From the NCBI RefSeq assembly GCF_003403315.2, contig NZ_CP048407.1, positions 1,488,001 through 1,552,000 on the forward strand: 64,000 bases of DNA, written 5' to 3'. The position numbers and the translations under genes are program-made. Positions within the stretch are counted from its first letter, which is position 1. Each line of letters begins with the position of its first letter. The notes beneath the pieces were generated by a model. That model was not told the DNA's origin, made no database searches, and saw only the letters and a list, made by a program, of their open reading frames with translations. The stretch comes from Thermaerobacter sp. PB12/4term (GTDB taxonomy: Bacteria; Bacillota; Sulfobacillia; Thermaerobacterales; Thermaerobacteraceae). Shown here piece by piece: positions 57,360-64,000 of this stretch.

Positions 57360-59048
57360 ATGGGGACCTTTCGCATCGAGGTGCCCGAGCGGTACAACTT
57401 CGCCCGCGATACCGTCGACCGCTGGGCGGAAGACCCCGAACGGCTGGCGATGCTGTGGGTGGACGACGAGGGCGGCGGCCATCCCTATACCTTCCGCCAT
57501 TTCGCCGAGCGCTCCCGCCGGGTGGCGGGACTGTTGCGCTCGCTCGGCATCGGCCGGGGCGACCGGGTGCTGGTGGTGCTGGGCCGGGAGGTCGCCTGGT
57601 GGGAGGTCATGCTGGGCCTGATCCGGCTGGGTGCCATTCCCGCCCCGGGGACCACCCTGCTCACCGCCCGGGATCTGGCCTACCGGATCCGGCGTACGGA
57701 GGCGGCGGCCATCGTGGCCGATCCGGAGGTGGCGGAGCGGGTCGACACCATCGCCGGCCAGAGCCCTTCCCTGCGGGTCCGCATCGTAACCGGCGGGACG
57801 CGGCCCGGCTGGATTCCCTACGAGGAGTCCGTGGCCGCGGCCGGCCCCGACGAGGGGGAGGACACCGCCGCCACCGACCCCATGCTGATCTACTTCACGT
57901 CGGGCACCACCGGCTATCCCAAGATGGTCCTGCACGAACACGGCTATCCCCTGGGCCACCGGGTGACGGGCGAGCTCTGGTGCGGCCTGCGTCCCGGCGA
58001 CCTGCACTGGAACGTCTCCGATACGGGCTGGGCCAAGGCCGCCTGGTCCAGCTTCTGCGGGCCGTGGGTGGCCGGGGCCCAGGTGCTGGTCGACCACAAG
58101 CCGGGCAAGTTCGATCCCCAGCGGACCCTGCGGCTCATCGAGCGCCACCGGCCGCAAAGCCTCTGCGCGCCGCCCACGGTGTACCGCCTGCTGGTGCTGG
58201 AACCCCTGGACCGCTATGACCTCTCCAGCCTGCGCTCCTGCGTCTCGGCGGGCGAACCCCTGAACCCCGAGGTGATCCACATCTGGCAGAGGGCCACGGG
58301 CGTCACCATCCGGGACGGCTACGGCCAGACGGAAACGGTGTGCGTGGTGGCCAACTGGCCCGATCTGCCGGTCAAGCCGGGCTCCATGGGCAAGCCCTCG
58401 CCCCATGCCGAGGTGGCCATCATCGACCAGGAGGGACGGGTGCTGCCGCCGGGCCAGGAGGGCGACATCGCCATCCGGGTCGAGCCCCGGCGCCCGGTGG
58501 GCATCTTCCGCGAGTACTGGAAGGACCCGGAGGGTACGGCCTCCCGCCGGATCGGCCCGTGGTACATCACCGGGGACCGCGGCATCATGGACGAGGACGG
58601 CTACTTCTGGTTCGTCGGCCGGGCCGACGACGTGATCATCAGCGCCGGCTACCGCATCGGCCCCTTCGAGGTGGAAAGCGCCCTGGTGGAGCACCCTGCC
58701 GTGGCCGAGGCCGCCGTGGTGGCTAGCCCCGACCCCGTCCGCGGCAGCATCGTCAAGGCCTTCGTGGTGCTGGCGCCGGGCTACGAGCCCAGCACCGCCC
58801 TGGCCGCCGAGCTGCAGGAGCACGTGAAGAACACCACCGCACCCTACAAGTACCCGCGGGAGATCGAGTTCGTGCCCGACCTGCCCAAGACCATCTCCGG
58901 GAAGATCCGGCGGGTGGAGCTGCGGGAACGGGAAATGCAGCGCAAGGCGGGCCAGGCGCCCGGCGCCGCTGGCGGCACGGGCGGGGCGCCGGGCGCAGCA
59001 GGTCCGGCGGGTGGAACGGGTGCCACGGGCAGGACGGCCCAAGGCTAG
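57360..59048 (+). CDS. AMP-forming acyl-CoA synthetase (medium-chain/acetyl-CoA synthetase-like)
   Basis: 562 aa. Adenylate-forming family: P-loop YFTSGTTGYPKMV, SAGEPLNPEVI, DGYGQTETV, WYITGDRGIMDEDGYFWFVGRADDVIISAGYRIGPFEVE and the catalytic Lys near the end in PKTISGKIRRVELRERE. The GYPLGHRVTGELWCGLRPGDLHWNVSDTGWAKAAWSS segment is characteristic of the medium-chain acyl-CoA synthetase (ACSM/benzoate-CoA-like) group. It activates a carboxylic acid to the CoA thioester, maybe short branched acids feeding the mutase pathway, which is inference. ATG has GAGGGGG upstream. Gly/Ala tail at the C-terminus. Confidence 0.92.
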   Translation: MGTFRIEVPERYNFARDTVDRWAEDPERLAMLWVDDEGGGHPYTFRHFAERSRRVAGLLRSLGIGRGDRVLVVLGREVAWWEVMLGLIRLGAIPAPGTTLLTARDLAYRIRRTEAAAIVADPEVAERVDTIAGQSPSLRVRIVTGGTRPGWIPYEESVAAAGPDEGEDTAATDPMLIYFTSGTTGYPKMVLHEHGYPLGHRVTGELWCGLRPGDLHWNVSDTGWAKAAWSSFCGPWVAGAQVLVDHKPGKFDPQRTLRLIERHRPQSLCAPPTVYRLLVLEPLDRYDLSSLRSCVSAGEPLNPEVIHIWQRATGVTIRDGYGQTETVCVVANWPDLPVKPGSMGKPSPHAEVAIIDQEGRVLPPGQEGDIAIRVEPRRPVGIFREYWKDPEGTASRRIGPWYITGDRGIMDEDGYFWFVGRADDVIISAGYRIGPFEVESALVEHPAVAEAAVVASPDPVRGSIVKAFVVLAPGYEPSTALAAELQEHVKNTTAPYKYPREIEFVPDLPKTISGKIRRVELREREMQRKAGQAPGAAGGTGGAPGAAGPAGGTGATGRTAQG

Positions 59049-59184
59049 GCCGGCAGGACGCCAGCGGTGCAGGGCGGTCCGCCACCGCCGTGTCTTCGCG
59101 ACGAACCGGCCGCAGGCGCGGCCGGCGGGCGGCACGCCGTGCTCAGGCAGGCCAGGCCACCGGCGGGGCCGAGGGCGGTGCCGC

Positions 59185-60153
59185 CTACACCGCCAGCGGC
59201 CCCGCCTGGCCGCGAAAGGCCTGCTTGTAACGGCCGAAGTCCCACTGGCGGAAGAACCGGGCCGCCGCCTCCCGGCCCGCCTGGTACAGGCGGCGCCGCA
59301 TGGCCGGGTCCAGGTCGAAGTCGGTGGTCCGCACGCCCAGGGTGGGCACGGCCACGGTGCGGGCCGCGGTGTGGGCGTTGGCCAGCTCCTCCCGTGCCTC
59401 CAGGGCCGTGCTGACCAGGGCGATCAGGTAACCCACGGGGCCGTCGAAGGGGACGGCCTGGTCCACCGGGTCGGCCAGCCGGAAGCCGAAGGTGGGCCAG
59501 GGCGGCACGCCTTCCACGTCGAAGAGCCAGACCGGGAAGTTGGCCACCAGGCCCCCGTCCACCACCAGGCTGGTCTCCGGGCCGTTCGGCCCCGGGTAGA
59601 CCAGGGGGACAGGCTCGTAGAAATAGGGCAGAGCTGCGCTCATGCGCACCGCCCGGGCCACGGAAAACCCGGCGGGGTCCAGGCCGTAATCCGGCAGGTC
59701 GCGGGGCAGCACCAGCAGGCGCCGCCGGGTGACATCGGCCGCCACCACCTGCAGCCGGTAGCGGAAGCGGGGATCGTCGCCGGCCAGGGCGGCGGGCAGC
59801 TCCAGATCGCCGAAGGTGCGGACGCCCTTGCGGGCCAGGAGGTCTTCCAGCCACGCCTCCAGGGCCCGGCCCTCGTAGAGCCCGTTCTCCAGCAGCAGGC
59901 TGAGCAGGGTGCCCGCCAGGGGCACCCGGTCCAGGGCATCCCGGTCCCGGAACCGGCTGAAGTCGGTGGACTCCATCAGCTGGCGCATCTCGGCCGGCGT
60001 GTAGCCGGCAGCGCGCAGGGCGGCCACGATGGCGCCCCCCGAGGTGCCGCCCAGGTTGACCCAGCAGTAGCCCCGTTCTTCCGCCACTTCCAGGGCGCCG
60101 ACGAGGGCGATGACCCGGACACCGCCCCCTGACAGAACCGCATCGGCGTTCAT
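59185..60153 (-). CDS. Patatin-like phospholipase
   Basis: 322 aa. Lipid acyl hydrolase with a Ser-Asp dyad: oxyanion loop SGGGVR (8-13), nucleophile Ser38 in GGTSGG, and the Asp in VVDGGLVANFP. No signal peptide, so cytosolic or membrane-peripheral. Similar to the RssA/YlbK-type bacterial patatins (AVLSGGGVRVIALVGALEVAEERGY). ATG at 60153 has GGGAGG about seven bases upstream. It stands alone and is divergent from the gerA operon. Confidence 0.92.
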   Translation of the reverse strand: MNADAVLSGGGVRVIALVGALEVAEERGYCWVNLGGTSGGAIVAALRAAGYTPAEMRQLMESTDFSRFRDRDALDRVPLAGTLLSLLLENGLYEGRALEAWLEDLLARKGVRTFGDLELPAALAGDDPRFRYRLQVVAADVTRRRLLVLPRDLPDYGLDPAGFSVARAVRMSAALPYFYEPVPLVYPGPNGPETSLVVDGGLVANFPVWLFDVEGVPPWPTFGFRLADPVDQAVPFDGPVGYLIALVSTALEAREELANAHTAARTVAVPTLGVRTTDFDLDPAMRRRLYQAGREAAARFFRQWDFGRYKQAFRGQAGPLAV

Positions 60154-60406
60154 GACCTGCCTCCCTCTCCCTTGCCGGATTCCCTGGCCGGAGTCGCCGG
60201 CCTCGGTCCCTGATCGGAGCCCCTGGCGGGGTCCTGGACCGGGCGCCCGCCCCGCCCGGCCCGCGACCGATCCGGCACCGGAAGACCGCGACCCCGCCGT
60301 GCCAGGATATGCAGGGCATCGCCCCGCCGGTCCCCTGCCCCCCACCGCCCCTGCCCCCTGACCCCGCCACCGCCCGGGTGAAGAGGCAGCCGGCCGGAAA
60401 AGCTAT

Positions 60407-60434
60407 CCCACGGTCAGGAGGTGGGGACCGTGGG
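60407..60434 (+). promoter_or_regulatory. Hairpin enclosing the gerAA ribosome binding site
   Basis: CCCACGGTC (60407-60415) pairs perfectly with GACCGTGGG (60426-60434). The ten-base loop AGGAGGTGGG holds the ribosome site and the right arm holds the likely GTG start (60430). Folding would limit translation initiation. Confidence 0.5.
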
Positions 60435-62466
60435 CCGCAGGCTACCGTGGATCCACCGGTGGTGGCCGGGAAGGGACAGCACCCCGGATGCCGGTGCCCG
60501 GCCACCGCGTCCCCGGGCCCAAGCCGCCCGTCAAGCGGCGGGTACCACGGAGATCCGGTATGACGGCCCGGCCGGTTGGTGGGCCGTGGCCAATATGCTC
60601 GCACCGGCCCCTTCCGATGGGGGCAAGCGGCGGGACACGCCGCCGACCCGCGTCGACCCGGCCTCCCGGAGGGCGCTCAAGCTCTTGCGGCGCCATACCC
60701 GCCGGACCCTGGCGGCCATCGACACCCTCCTGGGTCACGCCCGGGAGGCTCCCGGCGGCTACCGGCGCCTCGACGGCCCCGCCCGGCGGGACCTTGAGCG
60801 GGCGCGGCGCCAGCTTGCCTATTACATCGGTCCCAGCGACGACATCGTTTACAGGCCCTTCCATTTCGGGCTGTTGCGGGGGCTGGTGGTCTACGCCGAG
60901 GGCGTGGTGGATCCCCAGTTTGTCAGCGAGGCAGTGCTGGAGCCCCTGCAGCGCCTGACCGCCGCCCGCTGGGCCGCGGGTGCGGCCGCGGCCGCCGGCG
61001 CCGGCAGCGCCGGCGAACACCCCGGCGCCGCTCCCACCACCCCGGGCGGCGCGGAGGTCCGCGGGCCCGCGGTCCCGCCCGCCGGCCTTCGGGAAGCCCA
61101 CCGGCCCGCCAGCGGGGGTGGCCAGCCGGAGCCGGAGCCTGCGCCCGAATGGGGACGAGGTCCGGCATCCCGCCCTCCGCAAGCCCCGACCCTCCAGCAG
61201 GCGGGGCGGTCTGCCCGCCAGCGCGTCCTGCCGGCCGAGCAGGCCGGCCGCCTCGGCCGGCAGCTCCAGCAGGCCCTCACCATCGCCACCGAGGTCCGGC
61301 GCACCCGGTCCTACCGCCAGGCGGCTCAGGCCGTGGTCGAGGGCAAGGCCGTCCTGGTGGTGGCGGGGGTGCCCGACATGCTGACCTTCGGCGCCGAGGG
61401 CTGGCCCAAGCGCCAGCCCGACGAGCCCGAATCGGAGCGCACCATCCGAGGGCCGCGGGAGGGGCTGGTGGAGACCCTTTCGGACAACCTGGCCCTGATC
61501 CGGCGGTTCATCCGGGACCCGTCCTTGCGGGTGCGGAAGATCAAGCTGGGCAAGCTCACCCGCACCCCGGTGGCCATGGTCTACATCGAGAACCTGGCGC
61601 CCCAGGCCACCGTAGACGAGGTGTGGGAGCGCCTGCAGAGCATCGACGCCGACGCCATCATCGAAAGCGGCACGGTGGAGGAGTACCTGACGGGCCGGAA
61701 GGCGTCCATCTTCCCGCTGGTGCACGCCACCGAACGCACCGACAAGGTGGCGGCCGCCCTGCTGGAGGGACGGGTGGTGGTCCTGGTGGACCGCAGCCCC
61801 TTTGCCCTCTTCGTGCCCACGTCCCTGGCCGAGCTCTACCAGAGCCCGGACGACTATTACGTCAACTTCTGGCAGGGCACCGCCGTGCGGCTGCTGCGCA
61901 TCGTGGGCCTGTTCATCTCCCTGGCCCTGCCCGGGCTGTACATCACCCTGGTGGGGTTTCACCCCGAGCTGATCCCCACCAAGCTGGCCCTGGCCAGCGC
62001 CGGCATCCGCCAGGGCACGCCCATGCCGGCAGCCGTAGAGCTCCTGGCCATGGAGTTGCTCTTCGAGCTCTTCCGGGAGGGCGGCCTGCGCCTGCCGGCG
62101 GCCGTCGGCCAGACGGTGGGCATCGCCGGCGGCGTGGTGCTGGGGACCGCCGCCGCCCAGGCCGGGTTCGTCTCGGGCATCGTGATCGTGGTGACGGCGG
62201 GGACCGCCATCGCCTCCTTTGCGATCCCCAACTACTTCCTTGGCCTGACCTGGCGCATTCTGAAGTTCGCCCTGATCGCCCTGAGTGCCACCTTCGGCCT
62301 GACGGGCCTGGTGGCCGGCATGCTGCTGGTGGCGGCCCACCTGGCCGCGGCGGAGTCGGCCGGCGCCCCCTACATGACGCCCTTCGGGCCCATGCGGCCC
62401 AAGCGGCTGCTGCGCATGGCGGTGCGGCCGCCCCACTGGGAAAAGGGCGTGGCGGCCCGGCCCTGA
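60430..62466 (+). CDS. gerAA: Spore germination protein, GerAA-type receptor subunit
   Basis: 678 aa if started at GTG 60430, which has AGGAGG nine bases upstream; ATG 60595 (623 aa) is possible but lacks a ribosome site. N-terminal soluble domain with a Gly/Ala/Pro-rich insert (about 180-270), then the family core EGLVETLSDNLALIRRFIRDPSLRVRKIKLGKLTRTPVAMVYIENLA, ESGTVEEYLTGRKASIFPLVHATERTDKVAAALLEGRVVVLVDRSPFALFVP and the membrane block of about five segments. It forms the germinant receptor with GerAB and GerAC in the inner spore membrane. The ligand is unknown. First gene of a gerA operon. Confidence 0.93.
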   Translation: MGRRLPWIHRWWPGRDSTPDAGARPPRPRAQAARQAAGTTEIRYDGPAGWWAVANMLAPAPSDGGKRRDTPPTRVDPASRRALKLLRRHTRRTLAAIDTLLGHAREAPGGYRRLDGPARRDLERARRQLAYYIGPSDDIVYRPFHFGLLRGLVVYAEGVVDPQFVSEAVLEPLQRLTAARWAAGAAAAAGAGSAGEHPGAAPTTPGGAEVRGPAVPPAGLREAHRPASGGGQPEPEPAPEWGRGPASRPPQAPTLQQAGRSARQRVLPAEQAGRLGRQLQQALTIATEVRRTRSYRQAAQAVVEGKAVLVVAGVPDMLTFGAEGWPKRQPDEPESERTIRGPREGLVETLSDNLALIRRFIRDPSLRVRKIKLGKLTRTPVAMVYIENLAPQATVDEVWERLQSIDADAIIESGTVEEYLTGRKASIFPLVHATERTDKVAAALLEGRVVVLVDRSPFALFVPTSLAELYQSPDDYYVNFWQGTAVRLLRIVGLFISLALPGLYITLVGFHPELIPTKLALASAGIRQGTPMPAAVELLAMELLFELFREGGLRLPAAVGQTVGIAGGVVLGTAAAQAGFVSGIVIVVTAGTAIASFAIPNYFLGLTWRILKFALIALSATFGLTGLVAGMLLVAAHLAAAESAGAPYMTPFGPMRPKRLLRMAVRPPHWEKGVAARP

Positions 62467-62523
62467 GATGCCGGCAGCGATCTGCGCAGGACCCGGCCGG
62501 CGGCCCGCACGGGAGGAGGCGAA

Positions 62524-63720
62524 TTGGAACGCATGGCCCAGCAGGCAGGGAGCCGGGTTTCAGCTGCCCCTTCGCCGGCAAGGGCGGCGGCCGGGCCGGC
62601 CGCCGTGGCGGGCGCCAGCCGGGCGGGCGTACGGATTTCCGGCCGCGGCCTGGTGGCGCTGTTCTTCTTCACCCTGTTCCAGTTCCAGCTGCTGGACGGG
62701 CCCATGTGGCTGGCGCGGGCGGCCGGGCGCTTCGGCTGGCTGGTGGAGCTGCTGGGCGCGCTGATGGGCCTGCCCCTGGTCCTCATGATGGTCGACCTGG
62801 CCTCCCGCTTTCCCGGCCAGACCGTGTACCAGTACGCCCGCGTCCTGCTGGGACGCCCGGTGGCCTTCATCCTCAACGGCTTGAGCCTTCTCTACGGCAT
62901 CATCTTCCTCGGCTACTTCCTGCGCCAGTTCGTCATCGTGGTCCAGACCTACCTGCTGCCCCGCACCCCCATCTGGGCCATCACCGGCCTGGTGGTGGCC
63001 GGCATCGTGGTCGTGGTGAGCCTGGGGCCGCTGGCCCTGAACCGGCTGGCCCAGATGCTGCTCATTCCGGTGGTGGTGGCCTCCGGGGTCGTGCTGGGCC
63101 TCGCCATGCGCAACGTGGACCTTCTGCTGCTCCAGCCCCTCTGGCCCGTCCCCGCTGCCGTGCTGGCGGCCGCGCCCACGGCCGGATTCCTCCCCTTCGT
63201 GCCGATCAAGCACCTGCCGGTCCAGCTGGCGGTGCTGCGGCAGCCCCGGCGGCACGGGCGCTCCCTGGTGGCGACCTACCTGGCCGTGGCCCTGTTCAAG
63301 GTCATCGCCACGGGGACCACCCTGGCCATCTTCAGCCACCACGGGGTCGCGCTGATGGCCTGGCCCACCCTGGAGATCCTGCGGGTGGTCCAGGTCCCCC
63401 TGGCCCTGCTGGAGGAACTGGGACTGCCCGGCCTGGTGGTGTACCAGGCGGTGCTGTTCGTCTCCAGCGCGGTGTTCTTCGTCACCGATTATGTCGGCCT
63501 GCCGGTCTGGCTCGGGCTCGGCCCGCGGGCCATGCCCTGGCTGCTGCCGGTGCTGGCCGCGGCCGTCACCGCACTCTGCCTGGCCCCCCAGGACGAAACC
63601 CAGCTCGATCTCATGCGGCAGGTCGTGATGTACGGGGGGCTGTACAGCGCCGCCTTCTATCCCGCGCTGCTCTGGCTGGTGGCCCGCTGGCGGCGGCCGG
63701 GGGTGGGGGCGGCCTCATGA
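62524..63720 (+). CDS. gerAB: Spore germination protein, GerAB-type permease subunit
   Basis: 398 aa, about ten hydrophobic segments of the APC-like GerAB family, which contains the germinant-binding site. Starts with the family pattern ISGRGLVALFFFTLFQFQLLDGPMWLARAAGRFGWLVELLGALMGLPLVLMMVDLASRFPGQTVYQYARVLLG. The start is TTG at 62524 (GGAGG four bases upstream); ATG 62533 is an alternative. A Gly/Ala stretch precedes the first segment. Its TGA overlaps the gerAC ATG (ATGA). Confidence 0.93.
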   Translation: MERMAQQAGSRVSAAPSPARAAAGPAAVAGASRAGVRISGRGLVALFFFTLFQFQLLDGPMWLARAAGRFGWLVELLGALMGLPLVLMMVDLASRFPGQTVYQYARVLLGRPVAFILNGLSLLYGIIFLGYFLRQFVIVVQTYLLPRTPIWAITGLVVAGIVVVVSLGPLALNRLAQMLLIPVVVASGVVLGLAMRNVDLLLLQPLWPVPAAVLAAAPTAGFLPFVPIKHLPVQLAVLRQPRRHGRSLVATYLAVALFKVIATGTTLAIFSHHGVALMAWPTLEILRVVQVPLALLEELGLPGLVVYQAVLFVSSAVFFVTDYVGLPVWLGLGPRAMPWLLPVLAAAVTALCLAPQDETQLDLMRQVVMYGGLYSAAFYPALLWLVARWRRPGVGAAS

Positions 63721-64000
63721 GGGGCGCCAAGACCCGCCTGCTGGTCCTCCTGCTGCTGGTGGCGGGTATGCTGACGGGCTGCTGGGACCTGGAGGAGATC
63801 GACCGGCGGACGGTGGTGCTGGGGCTCGCCTTCGACACGGACCCGCGCGGGGGCCTCCGCATGGTGGCCTCGCTGCCCGACCCCCGCGCCCTGGTGCCCT
63901 CGGGGGGTACGGTGATCGGCCCCCAACCCCAGGAGCCCGCCTTCGTGGTGCTCGAGACCCGGGGCCGCACGGCATCGGACAACCTGGCGGCCCTCCGCGA
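63717..64000 (+). CDS. gerAC: Spore germination lipoprotein, GerAC type (partial, runs off the window)
   Basis: First 94 residues visible. Lipoprotein signal LLVLLLLVAGMLTGCWD with lipobox Cys22, followed by the family start WDLEEIDRRTVVLGLAFDTD and ETRGRTASDNLAALR. Third subunit of the germinant receptor, anchored on the outer face of the inner spore membrane. The ATG overlaps the gerAB stop. Confidence 0.93.
   Translation, partial: MRGAKTRLLVLLLLVAGMLTGCWDLEEIDRRTVVLGLAFDTDPRGGLRMVASLPDPRALVPSGGTVIGPQPQEPAFVVLETRGRTASDNLAALR

Noticed and set aside
1-64000. CRISPR arrays, insertion sequences, prophage or integrase genes
   Set aside because: No regularly spaced repeats, transposases, integrases or phage structural genes were seen on reading both strands.

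Overview
This is a very GC-rich stretch (mostly C/G third positions, many GTG and TTG starts preceded by strong GGAGG-type ribosome binding sites) from a Gram-positive, spore-forming, respiring bacterium. Spore genes (spoVT, an alpha/beta-type SASP, a ytxC-like gene, a gerA-type germinant receptor operon, dacF) together with cytochrome c maturation, haem synthesis, menaquinone methylation and TCA enzymes point to an aerobic thermophilic Bacillota lineage such as Thermaerobacter. That taxon is my inference; no 16S gene is present.

Layout. 1-5400 (minus): an AAA+ Mg-chelatase-like ATPase and the secDF translocase pair with a long leader. 5566-11408: a small stress-type protein, an MFS transporter, selB, a tRNA-Pro with a consensus promoter, a Nudix hydrolase and an XRE regulator. 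11347-16578 (minus): an acyl-CoA mutase operon (large subunit, B12 subunit, MeaB chaperone, acyl-CoA dehydrogenase, TetR) whose active-site residues match isobutyryl-CoA mutase, not methylmalonyl-CoA mutase. 16838-32680 (minus): a long co-directional respiratory block, in transcription order ccmE, an unknown membrane gene, a ccmA-ccmB fusion, ccmC, ccmD, mdh, malic enzyme, sucC, sucD, menG, hemA, hemX, hemC, a hemD fusion, hemB. 32841-37073 (minus): a secreted PKD protein, spoVT, ireB/yrzL, an unknown protein. 37219-39672 (plus): iscS and thiI. 39757-46007: a beta-grasp-like protein with an Arg-rich tail, queG, SASP, dacF, ytxC-like, a zinc-ribbon membrane protein. 46064-48594 (minus): hom and metX behind a SAM-I riboswitch. 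48695-55000: a YgjP-type metallopeptidase, a cupredoxin, birA, sfsA, a MurR/RpiR regulator, glutamate dehydrogenase. 55122-60153: ABC-F ATPase, acyl-CoA synthetase, patatin. 60430-64000 (plus): gerAA, gerAB and the start of gerAC.

How the genes work together. The respiratory block couples carbon oxidation (malate dehydrogenase, malic enzyme, succinyl-CoA ligase) to the making of its electron carriers (menaquinone, haem) and to haem attachment on cytochromes c. The CcmE has a CXXXY rather than HXXXY haem-binding motif, as in the so-called system I* of archaea and sulfate reducers, and CcmA is fused to CcmB. The mutase operon would turn isobutyryl-CoA into butyryl-CoA and oxidise it. Many genes overlap by four bases (GTGA or ATGA), implying translational coupling. 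Many proteins carry long Gly/Ala/Pro-rich insertions or tails that their families normally lack.

No IS element, prophage or CRISPR array was seen. I did not find a clearly unprecedented multi-gene system; the best leads are the ccm variant, the mutase specificity, the HemD fusion, and the Arg-rich beta-grasp protein.
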